The notes under the pieces: generated by a model
The model's input: the letters and a program-made list of their open reading frames with translations, nothing else
Told to the model about the DNA's origin: nothing
Databases searched by the model: none
In this document: positions 7,501 to 13,969 of the stretch, in pieces
How positions within the stretch are numbered: the stretch's first letter is position 1
Layout: the number at the start of each line of letters is the position of its first letter
Program-made: the position numbers and the translations under genes
IMG/VR virus record: IMGVR_UViG_3300000553_000035
Location: 11,157 to 63,142 of that record
Length of the DNA stretch: 51,986 nt
Reading direction: 5' to 3' (one strand)
Origin: a virus

Positions 7501-7841
7501 CTACCTTCGATATAAGCGAGACTGCTCAAAGCCCACAAGTTTTCTAGACCTTTGTTGTTAAGAGCAATGATGGTCATGTGGTCATAATTTTCACCTTTGC
7601 GACCACTTTTCTCAAAACGATCTTCAGTAAAGTATCCTTCCATACCAAAGAGAGGTTTGATGCCTGCTTTATCTGCAGCACGTTGAAGCCTAAGATGGCC
7701 ACCACATTCGCCATGATCAGTGATAGCAACGGATTCTTGTCCAAGCTCTACTACTCGATTTACTACTTGGTCAATAGTTGAAAGACCATCCAAAAAACTG
7801 TACTCACTGTGCGTGTGAAGGTGCACTAACCGATCTGTCAT
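4554..7841 (-). CDS. dnaE: DNA polymerase III alpha subunit (C-family replicative polymerase)
   Basis: 1095 residues, near the usual DnaE length, so this phage carries its own replicative polymerase. The order is: PHP domain with HLHTHSEYSFLDG (7-19) and ITDHGE; the palm with GPSRGSVGGSL (364-374) and the catalytic PDIDID (405-410); the fingers with FVNHIRHTSAHAAGI; FGFNKSHGYGYS-like text in the region 'MYGFNKSHGYGYSMLSYWTAW'; a helix-hairpin-helix stretch; and a C-terminal OB-type part (MIGGMVTQVKLLITKKG). A cysteine cluster, CNEACIHC plus a later C, lies near residue 905 and is an unusual addition. No separate proofreading exonuclease is seen in the window, so the PHP domain may matter for proofreading; that is inference. 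Confidence 0.95.
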   Translation of the reverse strand: MTDRLVHLHTHSEYSFLDGLSTIDQVVNRVVELGQESVAITDHGECGGHLRLQRAADKAGIKPLFGMEGYFTEDRFEKSGRKGENYDHMTIIALNNKGLENLWALSSLAYIEGSYYGNPRFDWELLERYNEGLVVTGGCMGGCIGKHLKDGEHYEKAVERIGRYQAIFGDRFHLELHTYLDPESNEWNLRVAEAAVDFSVPLLAVSDSHYAEPEQWFAHELMTAIQMGKTINDPNRFSYGPNQLCIFSEEETRSRLSYLPESLVDQAINRTNEIAQMCDARVPGSRKMPVFYSSSAMDERKIREVIEEGFANKIVGHVDEELIPKYRERMEYELEVIVTRGFPGYFLTVHDIIDWSKKNGFLVGPSRGSVGGSLLAYVMGITTVDPMPSGLIFERFLNPERVSMPDIDIDMPKNERHLVREYLENKYGRNNIASIGTLNTLGPKQALRDICRGLDINKDDTQKMIDIIDDDWNIKNRGATWEDVEKQYAKEYSPWRTKYSKLFDNLPEFVNHIRHTSAHAAGILISKETLLGAMPLRYSPQNDDIRTQFDMNEVDELGFVKIDLLGLRTLSTLMAALELIKTNNDGVLPFKHFYDWNHEWEKYYDDPAVWDSVGTGNNIGLFQIETGSLRSLVKRFLPRSIEDLCTMIAIYRPGITRSFDAETGLNLLEMYMQKREGKRKVTYKHPKLEKILGVSYGSFVYQEQIMETCVELAGYTIVETDRVRKAVAKSNYEDMKEEAETFVQKCIESGIDKRTAESIFDDMRAFGMYGFNKSHGYGYSMLSYWTAWMKYYYPREYMTALFRTNPSDSVIYTREARRLGIQVLGPDINESEGNFTLTSAGVIRYGLSSVKYVANAAEELQKLGPYKSMEDFLARVPTRKVNKRAVISMIKCGVFDSLCGSTKQALYEYLKTRKEFKKLDDNCNEACIHCAGRLSTFECYAENEENINARGHHEQELLGTMVSIDPLADYINLIEEEQNFPGEKRMFQGEKAMIGGMVTQVKLLITKKGKSPGAEMCQVWIELPINNFDEDGLLEEEDEESSPKDESIQIVAFPSTYARIKESLEIGTPVLVEVEKLKDGLSLKNLFRLDLLKSA

Positions 7842-8037
7842 TGCTATTCTTTTCTACTAATTGTTTTTCTACTCTATCAATATATTTGGGACTAGTTACA
7901 AGATATTCCCTAGATTTATCGTTTGGCAAACATTGATAAATTATTGTGACTAACTTTTTACGTTTACGTGGCAAACGTTTAGCACCAACTATGTGTATGT
8001 GTTTACCATCATACATGGTTACCCACTCAGTGTTCAT
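7804..8037 (-). CDS. Small basic hypothetical protein overlapping dnaE start
   Basis: 77 residues: an N-terminal beta part (MNTEWVTMYDGKHIHIVGAK), a basic stretch RLPRKRKK, then VTIIYQCLPND and a Lys-rich end. The ATG at 8037 overlaps the stop of the membrane protein upstream (ATGA). The last 38 bases lie over the first codons of dnaE, which would couple the two. The basic segment could bind nucleic acid. Not recognised. Confidence 0.5.
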   Translation of the reverse strand: MNTEWVTMYDGKHIHIVGAKRLPRKRKKLVTIIYQCLPNDKSREYLVTSPKYIDRVEKQLVEKNSNDRSVSAPSHAQ

Positions 8038-8207
8038 GCATATAACCACTTTAGAAAGAAAACTATTAGAGTAAAAATCCCTAAAAATATAACCAAGTAG
8101 AATGGTAAAAAGACAATGTATTTCCAATCATCTTTATTTTTGGCACCCATAGCACCAATGCCTAGGTAAGCTAGAATAGGTACAAGTATTTGAAGAAACA
8201 ACTTCAT
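8034..8207 (-). CDS. Small two-span membrane protein
   Basis: 57 residues with two hydrophobic segments: residues 3-20 (LFLQILVPILAYLGIGAM) and 31-52 (IVFLPFYLVIFLGIFTLIVF), joined by a charged loop GAKNKDDWKY. GAAGAG precedes the start. It lies between groES and dnaE in the operon. The size would suit a holin-like or inner-membrane accessory protein, but it is far from the lysis genes, so no function is claimed. Confidence 0.55.
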   Translation of the reverse strand: MKLFLQILVPILAYLGIGAMGAKNKDDWKYIVFLPFYLVIFLGIFTLIVFFLKWLYA

Positions 8208-8209
8208 GA

Positions 8210-8500
8210 TTACTCTTCTACGATAGCTAGAATGTGATCCGTAAGGAACACAAGATATTCTTCTTCATCGAGTTCAACTTTTTGAGCAGCTCGACGTTCA
8301 AATATTACTTTATCTCCAGCTTTAATTCCAGTTGGGATGATAGATCCATCCATGGCAATTCTTCCTGGTCCAATAGATACAACAACACCAGTTTCAGGCA
8401 TAGCAGTAGCAGTATCCGGAATGTAAAGACCACTCTCGGTGGTTTCTTCTACTGCAGCGATCTTAATAATTACTTTGTTTTCGAGTGCATTGAATGGCAT
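8210..8500 (-). CDS. groES: GroES-type co-chaperonin
   Basis: A 96-residue co-chaperonin of normal GroES length. It opens with the N-terminal strand ALENKVIIKIA, followed by a mobile-loop region (about 17-33, TESGLYIPDTA) and the core GVVVSIGPGR ... PTGIKAGDKVIFERRAA, and closes with EEEYLVFLTDHILAIVE. It should form a seven-membered lid on a GroEL, presumably the host's because no GroEL is in the window, helping fold phage proteins such as the capsid (T4 gp31 is the known precedent). It is preceded by a folded intergenic region rather than coupled to the gene before it, so it may have its own control. Confidence 0.9.
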   Translation of the reverse strand: MPFNALENKVIIKIAAVEETTESGLYIPDTATAMPETGVVVSIGPGRIAMDGSIIPTGIKAGDKVIFERRAAQKVELDEEEYLVFLTDHILAIVEE

Positions 8501-8662
8501 TCTATTCTTTCTTATTACGTTAGTAGTTATCTGAGTACCCAGTGGAGCAATGAATCGTGTCGGGTTAACCCACTACTCCACTGAGTCTTCAGAATATTTG
8601 ATTCCTTGATAAGTTCCATCAAGATGGAGGTGACTAATCCTCCCTCATCAAGGGTCAAACCT
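8501..8662 (-). ncRNA. Candidate structured RNA / leader between ssb and groES
   Basis: A 162-base gap in an otherwise packed operon, able to fold on the minus strand into a row of hairpins. The pairs seen are 8537-8547 with 8576-8586 (11 bp, one G-U), enclosing the palindrome GGGTTAACCC at 8562-8571; 8605-8610 with 8618-8623; and 8626-8630 with 8639-8643, or alternatively 8642-8645 with 8651-8654. No U-run follows any stem, so it is not a classical terminator. A 30-codon frame (8527-8619) fits inside but has no well-placed ribosome site. It could be a groES leader, a processed RNA or an SSB-responsive element; no known family was recognised. Confidence 0.4.
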
Positions 8663-9478
8663 TTAGTTAGCTGCTAGCTTCTTACGAAGTCGTTCAGCTG
8701 TTGTCTCTTCATCGATAGCGACATACTCATCTTCACCATACTCTTCTTCTTCCGCAACAGGTGCAGCAGCAGGAGTAGGAGTGTCAGAAGCCTTAGGTGC
8801 TTCTTTTTCCTTGATGATTCCGTGTAGTTGAGCATCGTAGTACTCTTGGCTACCAATACGGTTGAGGAATGCTTCTACATCTGGCATGAACTTAGCATAC
8901 CGAGTGTCGATGTTCTCAATTGCCTTTTCAGGAAGAGCGAATGCCATGTATGTGGTGTCAGTTCCAGCACCTTGACGCAAGATCTCAATCTCACGGTCAC
9001 GGAGTGAACCATACTTCTCAGCGATAACCGCAATCTGATTCCAGTAGTTGCGCATACCCTGTGAAACAATGCCGACATACGGCTTCTTCTTAGTTACAGT
9101 CTTACCGTCAACAGTCTCACTGTATTCAGAAGTAACATCACGGTATCCAGTAATCTTACCGTCTTCACGTACTTCTTCACGGAGCACTGCTACGCCATAA
9201 CCAACATCACGACGGTATACCTTGTTCTGACAAAGCTCACATGAAGCATCGAATGCAGAACGGCATACAAACGTCTTCTTCTTACCATCATGGGTAGGAA
9301 CATTATCGTGCACTGGAACAACAAAGATGTCATTCGAGTCAGTTAAAAATCGGAGAACTTTGCTCTCTCCACCCTGCCAGTAGAACCAGTTGGTCTGTTC
9401 ATACGTCTTAGGGCCACTACTTTTCTGCGAACGTTCAAGGCTTTCACGTACTGCAGACATACCTTTTTTCAATGCCAT
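8663..9478 (-). CDS. ssb: gp32-like single-stranded DNA-binding protein
   Basis: 271 residues resembling T4 gp32 in plan. There is a basic N-terminus (MALKKGMSAVRE) for cooperative binding, an OB-type core with aromatic residues (NWFYWQGGESKVLRF), and a zinc site His63, Cys72, Cys80, Cys83 (VCRSAFDASCELC) that parallels the gp32 ligands His64/Cys77/Cys87/Cys90. The tail is highly acidic after residue 225 (EEEEYGEDEYVAIDEE), of the kind that recruits partner proteins. It ends LRKKLAAN. It would coat single strands at the fork and organise the polymerase, helicase and RecA encoded around it. The codon choice looks optimised, which fits an abundant protein. Confidence 0.85.
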   Translation of the reverse strand: MALKKGMSAVRESLERSQKSSGPKTYEQTNWFYWQGGESKVLRFLTDSNDIFVVPVHDNVPTHDGKKKTFVCRSAFDASCELCQNKVYRRDVGYGVAVLREEVREDGKITGYRDVTSEYSETVDGKTVTKKKPYVGIVSQGMRNYWNQIAVIAEKYGSLRDREIEILRQGAGTDTTYMAFALPEKAIENIDTRYAKFMPDVEAFLNRIGSQEYYDAQLHGIIKEKEAPKASDTPTPAAAPVAEEEEYGEDEYVAIDEETTAERLRKKLAAN

Positions 9479-9565
9479 TTTATTTACCTATTTTCTATAA
9501 TTGTTATATCGTCACGTTGACGCTTGTACTACGGTACCACATGTCTCCACCATAAATCAAATTAC
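9479..9565. other. Intergenic leader upstream of ssb
   Basis: This 87-base gap is one of few in the replication block. On the minus strand it holds two small inverted repeats, GTAC-CGTA-GTAC and CGTCA-ACG-TGACG, followed by an AT-rich stretch (GATATAACAATTATAG). A promoter for ssb is plausible here, but I cannot point to a convincing -35/-10 pair. Confidence 0.3.
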
Positions 9566-9664
9566 TTAAAAAATTCTTCTAGCCCAAGCATAAAACCAAT
9601 AAGCCAATATCATATCAAAGACATGACCGTTAAGCCAATGATGAATGCTACCTAAAAAACTCAT
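9566..9664 (-). CDS. 32-residue amphipathic peptide
   Basis: A very short gene with an excellent ribosome site, AAGGAGTAGC-ATG, overlapping the primase stop as ATGA. The peptide MSFLGSIHHWLNGHVFDMIL followed by AYWFYAWARRIF is rich in aromatic residues and may form a membrane-associated helix. The strong start signal is the main support. Function unknown. Confidence 0.5.
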   Translation of the reverse strand: MSFLGSIHHWLNGHVFDMILAYWFYAWARRIF

Positions 9665-10668
9665 GCTACTCCTTGATGTGTTAATTGCCATTCCATCGAG
9701 TTCATCGTACTAGGAATCTCCAACAATGTAGCAGGATCCTCGTCATCCGGTGTTTCGATAACTGCAATCTTAGTATACAACTTCAATTGCTCCACTAGAT
9801 TATACGTTGCATTCCTTCCAGGCAAGTCGCCATCCATAAAGATAGTTACCTTAGAGAAGTTACGCAGTAACCCAATCTGTTGAGCATCTACTTTTGCGCC
9901 GAAGGTCGCCACGACATTGTCAATCCCTCTACTCTTCAACACAAGGACGCTCATCGGGCTCTCTACAACATAGACTTTGTCAAACGCCTTGGCGTTATCT
10001 AAGTTATACAACCAAGCTCCTCGTGGGAAGCCTTTAGAGTTCCTATACTTTGGCACTCCTGGCACATCTTGGATCTTTCTAGCGACCCATCCGACCAACT
10101 TACCCTTCATAAAGTGGGGCAGTACGACCCTATCCAGGGTCACATTTACGTCCCCTTCTGGGGATTTAGAAATTTCGGTCCTTCCCCTCTCCACACCCGT
10201 GCGCATCGCCCTCTGAACGGCCTCTGAGACCCCTCTAACGGTCAAATACTCACAGGGACCTTCCCACCTTTTAAGCAGGTTATCGCTATAAACTGGGATC
10301 TCTGTACGGTCCTGGGGACTGTTGTCAAATACCCCTTCAAGACGTTTAATAAAGTCCTCAACCGATACAACCTTAAGCTCTGCTACCTCATTCTTGAGGA
10401 CAGCAATAGCCTCCTCTTTGGTGACATTCATACAGTTCTGGACTAGCCAGATTATGCTACCCCCGCCACAGGTAAAACAGTTAAAAAGGAAAGTATCTTT
10501 GTTTATGCTGGCACTTGGGTTACGATCACCGTTTTTGTGCATGCCAAAAGGCAACGGGCAAGAATGGATAAATTCATCACCATTCTCAATCAATTCTCCT
10601 ACCCCAATAATATCTTGAAGCACCACCCTAACATCAAGACCAGGGAACAAATCAGATAATGGTGTCAT
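9661..10668 (-). CDS. DnaG-like DNA primase
   Basis: 335 residues with the two hallmark parts of a DnaG-type primase. A CHC2-like zinc domain has Cys37, His44, Cys64 and Cys67 around FGMHKNGDRNPSASI and FNCFTCGGG, and a Toprim domain has VESPMS (Glu236) and FMDGDLPG (Asp279, Asp281). It is shorter than bacterial DnaG (about 600 residues) and lacks an obvious helicase-binding C-terminal domain, as in many phage primases. It would lay RNA primers for the phage fork with the DnaB-like helicase encoded just upstream. Bases in the middle of this gene look somewhat more GC-rich than its neighbours. Confidence 0.88.
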   Translation of the reverse strand: MTPLSDLFPGLDVRVVLQDIIGVGELIENGDEFIHSCPLPFGMHKNGDRNPSASINKDTFLFNCFTCGGGSIIWLVQNCMNVTKEEAIAVLKNEVAELKVVSVEDFIKRLEGVFDNSPQDRTEIPVYSDNLLKRWEGPCEYLTVRGVSEAVQRAMRTGVERGRTEISKSPEGDVNVTLDRVVLPHFMKGKLVGWVARKIQDVPGVPKYRNSKGFPRGAWLYNLDNAKAFDKVYVVESPMSVLVLKSRGIDNVVATFGAKVDAQQIGLLRNFSKVTIFMDGDLPGRNATYNLVEQLKLYTKIAVIETPDDEDPATLLEIPSTMNSMEWQLTHQGVA

Positions 10669-10789
10669 TCTTTAACTTTTCCAAAAAGTCTTTGTTTTCT
10701 TTTTTAACCTTTTCTAGAAAGGCTCGGTCTTCTGGGTTTAAATCTCTAAGGGCGTCTTGGCCCATTTCTTTAGGAGTTCTCTCAATCAT
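10652..10789 (-). CDS. Small charged helical protein
   Basis: 45 residues: MIERTPKEMGQDALRDLNPE, then DRAFLEKVKKENKDFLEKLKND, a heptad-like Leu/Lys/Glu helix able to form a coiled coil. GAGGATAACA precedes the ATG at 10789. It overlaps the helicase gene upstream and the primase gene downstream, so it may be a small adaptor between them; that is inference from position only. Confidence 0.55.
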   Translation of the reverse strand: MIERTPKEMGQDALRDLNPEDRAFLEKVKKENKDFLEKLKNDTII

Positions 10790-12062
10790 TGTTATCCTCA
10801 TATTCACGAACAACTTGAAGTGACGTACGATCTTTAAGTTCAAAACCCATCATCCATGACTTAAGGTCACTGCGACGACTCTTAAGAATATCCATCACCA
10901 ATGCCTCTTGTTGCTTCATTTCCTTGGTAGCACCAATGCCGATAGCCATGTCTACAATCTGTTCGATCTGTGAACTAAGTCCAATGTTAGCTAGCCCACC
11001 ACGACCCTTCTTATTTTTCATAGCTTCACGGTTGAACTGAGCAAGCCATACAGAGGCCATACCCATCTCTCGGTTGGTAGATGCAACATCAGTAATCACT
11101 TCAGACATTTGTAGAGTCTGGAAGTTGCTTGCTTGGCCGTAACTTTTCTCAGTGCTAATCCATGACAACTGGTCACCGACAATCATGTCTGCTCCCCAAT
11201 GCTTAGCCTTAGAGTAAAGTTCCATAACGCTTCGCTCGCTCTTACGGCTAGGAGAGTCGATGAGTAGATACTCACCAAACTCCATAACCTCTTCACGAGC
11301 TTCTTTAAGACGCTTCAACTCATTAGGTGTTAGCTGACCACGCTCATAACGAGCATACGGCACACCGCTAACAAGACAGTCAAGACGCATCAAGGTTAGT
11401 TCTTTACGAAGTTCTAACGATGCAAAATAAACCTTGTTCTTACGGCGTGCTGCTTCAAGAGCAATAACGGAACCTACCCATGACTTACCAACGTTAGGGA
11501 TACCTACGACAACCGCAAGCTCACCTTTCTGAATTCCATACATGTGATCATTCAATGCATCCCAGCCAAGATAGATGCCCTTCTTATCTTTTGTTGGGTT
11601 AGATACTTCATCCATGTAATCATTCACACGACGTTCGTAACCATCACCGTAGATTTCAATACGCTCACGTGTACTGGTATCACTCTGAATCTTTGTAAGG
11701 CTACTTAGTGCCATGGAGATACCAACCTCTGGGTCATCTTCCAAAGCATTGGCAGCTTTTAGCAAAGCACTCTGAGTAGATGCTTTACGATATTTAGTTA
11801 TCAACTCTTCAATAAGAACGCCTACTAGGTATTCTTCTTCAGGCCACTCATTACGAGCAAAATAATCTTCAAACTTAGTTTCAAGGAAATCACGATCTAC
11901 AGTTTGTTTGAACTCACTGCGAATGTAATAATCCACACTATATTCAAACAACTCACGTACACCATCATCAAAGAAGTGCTCACTACGAATTCCTTTCGCC
12001 CATATATCATCAAAACTTTCTAGCTTGACAAAATGGCGAACCATACTCTTTTCAATATCCAT
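10782..12062 (-). CDS. dnaB: DnaB-family replicative helicase
   Basis: 426 residues with a short N-terminal helical domain and a RecA-type motor. Walker A is GIPNVGKS (187-194) after the characteristic GWDALNDHMYGIQKGELAVV; then comes FASLELRKELTLMRL (H1a, with the catalytic Glu), MIVGDQLSWIS (Walker B), WLAQFNREA (H3, sensor Gln) and a C-terminal SRRSDLKSW segment. It would ring the lagging strand and unwind it ahead of the DnaE polymerase. The loader-like ATPase lies immediately upstream and the primase immediately downstream, a standard replisome order. Confidence 0.9.
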   Translation of the reverse strand: MDIEKSMVRHFVKLESFDDIWAKGIRSEHFFDDGVRELFEYSVDYYIRSEFKQTVDRDFLETKFEDYFARNEWPEEEYLVGVLIEELITKYRKASTQSALLKAANALEDDPEVGISMALSSLTKIQSDTSTRERIEIYGDGYERRVNDYMDEVSNPTKDKKGIYLGWDALNDHMYGIQKGELAVVVGIPNVGKSWVGSVIALEAARRKNKVYFASLELRKELTLMRLDCLVSGVPYARYERGQLTPNELKRLKEAREEVMEFGEYLLIDSPSRKSERSVMELYSKAKHWGADMIVGDQLSWISTEKSYGQASNFQTLQMSEVITDVASTNREMGMASVWLAQFNREAMKNKKGRGGLANIGLSSQIEQIVDMAIGIGATKEMKQQEALVMDILKSRRSDLKSWMMGFELKDRTSLQVVREYEDNND

Positions 12063-12076
12063 CTTCTTACTTTCTA

Positions 12077-12877
12077 TTAAATAATCTTACGTACTGTACC
12101 ATTCTTGATTTCATCAAGAGTTCTGTTCCTTGCATACTCACGATAGTCGACACCATCCATGTTATGTACAATCATTCTTTCTTTTAGGAGAGAAAAAATA
12201 GCACTACCGTATCCTTCATTCAATTCTTCAATTGTCATGTTCGTAGTAATAAATGTAGGGCGGTTGTCGAGCGCACGCTGACGCAATACATGGTCAAACG
12301 TTGCTTCACTTAGGTTGTTCTTTGTTCGGAACTCTTTGCCAATGTCATCCAAGAAGAATACATCGCTTTTAACTACCTTAGATTCAAAACGAGCTTTTTC
12401 TTCGTTGCTACCCCATCCTCTGGTGAACTCATCAACCATTTGTGTAAAAGTAGCAAAGTAAACAGTATAACCAAGCTTTACAAGCTCTTTGGCCATAAGG
12501 CTTGTAAGAAGTGTTTTACCTGTACCCCATGTTCCGTGGTACATCAAACCCATTCCACCTTTAACAAAGTCCTTATGTTGACTTAGATAAATCTGTGCAA
12601 GCTCTAAACCTTTGTGATCACCGTTGAAATCTTGCCAATCAAGTCGTTGATAATTGAGCCCAATGCCAGCACGTAGATAGTGTTTGTACAATTGCAATTG
12701 AACTTTGCAATCACCACAAGTTCTATCTTCGCATGTAGGACAACCGTTTTTATTGAACGTCTCAAACTGGGGATGCTTGAGTTCTAGGTACTCAATCTCT
12801 TCATCATCTAGAAAATCATATTTTAGATTGACGTAATCTTTTTGCCAATCAAACAGCGAATCGTTTAAAGAAGTCAT
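12077..12877 (-). CDS. DnaC/DnaI-like helicase loader ATPase
   Basis: 266 residues. An N-terminal zinc site CPTCEDRTCGDC (Cys46, 49, 54, 57) is followed by an AAA+ module with Walker A GTWGTGKT (115-122), Walker B VFFLDDIG (Asp177, Asp178), sensor 1 at PTFITTNM and a final Arg-rich segment. The zinc-knuckle-plus-AAA+ plan is that of DnaI/DnaC-type loaders, which place the hexameric helicase on DNA. It lies directly before the helicase gene, 14 bases away, which supports the role. Its first 29 bases overlap the end of the gene upstream. Confidence 0.82.
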   Translation of the reverse strand: MTSLNDSLFDWQKDYVNLKYDFLDDEEIEYLELKHPQFETFNKNGCPTCEDRTCGDCKVQLQLYKHYLRAGIGLNYQRLDWQDFNGDHKGLELAQIYLSQHKDFVKGGMGLMYHGTWGTGKTLLTSLMAKELVKLGYTVYFATFTQMVDEFTRGWGSNEEKARFESKVVKSDVFFLDDIGKEFRTKNNLSEATFDHVLRQRALDNRPTFITTNMTIEELNEGYGSAIFSLLKERMIVHNMDGVDYREYARNRTLDEIKNGTVRKII

Positions 12878-13316
12878 CTGTATTCATTAACCCTTCTGAA
12901 CTTGGTCGGTTCTCTTCTTTTATCTTATTTTGTTGCAACTCAATGTAGAGGGTGTCCTGAATCCATTTACTGCCCTTACTAAAAGCTGTAATGGTCATAA
13001 CCATATCATTAATCTTACCGCCATGCTTGTCAAACAACAATGCAATCATTGGACCAGCATCTTCCTTATAACGTTCTTGGAAGCTTTTAAGTATAGCAAG
13101 CTCTTTGACCCATTCAACTACATATTCAAAACCGTTAACTTCTTTATAACGATTAGAAAAATATAGCAATAGCTCTTTAGGAGTTGCAGTAGAGAGATCT
13201 AATTCTTTTACAAGATCTTCTTTACTCTCTATTAGCTTTACTTCAACAACGTCATCGTAGTCATTGTCATCATAATTTGACAATGGACCATCAAAACTTT
13301 TCTTTTCTAGTGTCAT
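12849..13316 (-). CDS. Hypothetical protein before the helicase loader
   Basis: 155 residues: an acidic, unstructured N-terminus (SNYDDNDYDDVVEVKLI) and a helical C-terminal part (ELLLYFSNRYKEVNGFEYVV ... AILKSFQERYKEDAGPMIALLFD). AGAGGAATTAAAA precedes the ATG at 13316; a 25-codon longer frame lacks such a site. The helical part and its position before the loader could suit a replication accessory or origin-related protein, but I recognise no family. Confidence 0.6.
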   Translation of the reverse strand: MTLEKKSFDGPLSNYDDNDYDDVVEVKLIESKEDLVKELDLSTATPKELLLYFSNRYKEVNGFEYVVEWVKELAILKSFQERYKEDAGPMIALLFDKHGGKINDMVMTITAFSKGSKWIQDTLYIELQQNKIKEENRPSSEGLMNTDDFFKRFAV

Positions 13317-13665
13317 TTTTAATTCCTCTAACTGATAGAAACTTATCACATACATCTGAGAACATTTGAATCTTTTTACTAATAAATTCACGCGTTACAG
13401 AATCGATGTCATGCAAACCACGACCATTTGGACCAATGGCAGAAATATTAGATTTGTTAATCAATAAAAATCGCCATTGAGTGACTATATCATCTCTATC
13501 GTTTTCTTCATGGCCATAAACCTGTACCCATTTTTCATCAAGACCACAGATATATCCTACGTATACGAATCCATCACTAAAGATTTGTACTTCTTGTTTT
13601 CTACTAGCAACGATGGCTATATTTCGCTCAAACATTACATCAGAAAGTTGTGCAAGGTTTTCCAT
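13291..13665 (-). CDS. Hypothetical protein with Sm-like beta-barrel pattern
   Basis: 124 residues. The middle reads like an LSm/Hfq fold: EVQIFSDGFVYVGYICGLDE (an Sm1-type strand-turn-strand ending in Asp) and later WRFLLINKSNISAIGP (an Sm2-type strand with the Ile-Ser pair). The C-terminal 40 residues are basic and helical. If the reading is right it may bind RNA, but sequence similarity alone is weak and a generic beta-barrel is equally possible. The start at 13665 overlaps the upstream stop (TAATG), preferred over an ATG two codons earlier. Confidence 0.5.
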   Translation of the reverse strand: MENLAQLSDVMFERNIAIVASRKQEVQIFSDGFVYVGYICGLDEKWVQVYGHEENDRDDIVTQWRFLLINKSNISAIGPNGRGLHDIDSVTREFISKKIQMFSDVCDKFLSVRGIKNDTRKEKF

Positions 13666-13940
13666 TACCATTCACCGTCCGTATTGTTTTTCCAACTACT
13701 AAAATCTACTTCAAAGCCACCCCATTTGCTAGGAGCTTCAAACAAAGAAAAACTGTTTAATTTATTTTTTTGTTCAAACACAGCATCAACAAGATGCCAA
13801 GAATAAATGAATGGTGTTGCTATGATTACTATTGGCGATAATATAAGAAAAACAATGCCAAACACAGCAGTTACAAACATTTTAATCACATTTGATTTTG
13901 ACACGATATCAACTATCTGTCTCGATCTTTTTCTATTCAT
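13665..13940 (-). CDS. Single-span membrane protein
   Basis: 91 residues: a basic N-terminus (MNRKRSRQIVD), a hydrophobic stretch at about 20-46 (KMFVTAVFGIVFLILSPIVI), then a soluble tail with several Trp. Positive-inside reasoning places the N-terminus in the cytoplasm. GAAAGGAAAGTAA precedes the start. It follows the LuxC-like gene by 29 bases and could anchor a neighbouring activity, but nothing identifies its role. Confidence 0.6.
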   Translation of the reverse strand: MNRKRSRQIVDIVSKSNVIKMFVTAVFGIVFLILSPIVIIATPFIYSWHLVDAVFEQKNKLNSFSLFEAPSKWGGFEVDFSSWKNNTDGEW

Positions 13941-13969
13941 TTACTTTCCTTTCTTACTTTTGTAAGATC

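Noticed and set aside
8555-8579. tRNA-like element in the ssb-groES gap
   Set aside because: No T-arm consensus, no CCA end and no acceptor pairing could be found.
8527-8619. 30-codon minus-strand frame in the ssb-groES gap
   Set aside because: No ribosome site at normal spacing and it lies within strong hairpins; treated as part of a structured region rather than a gene.
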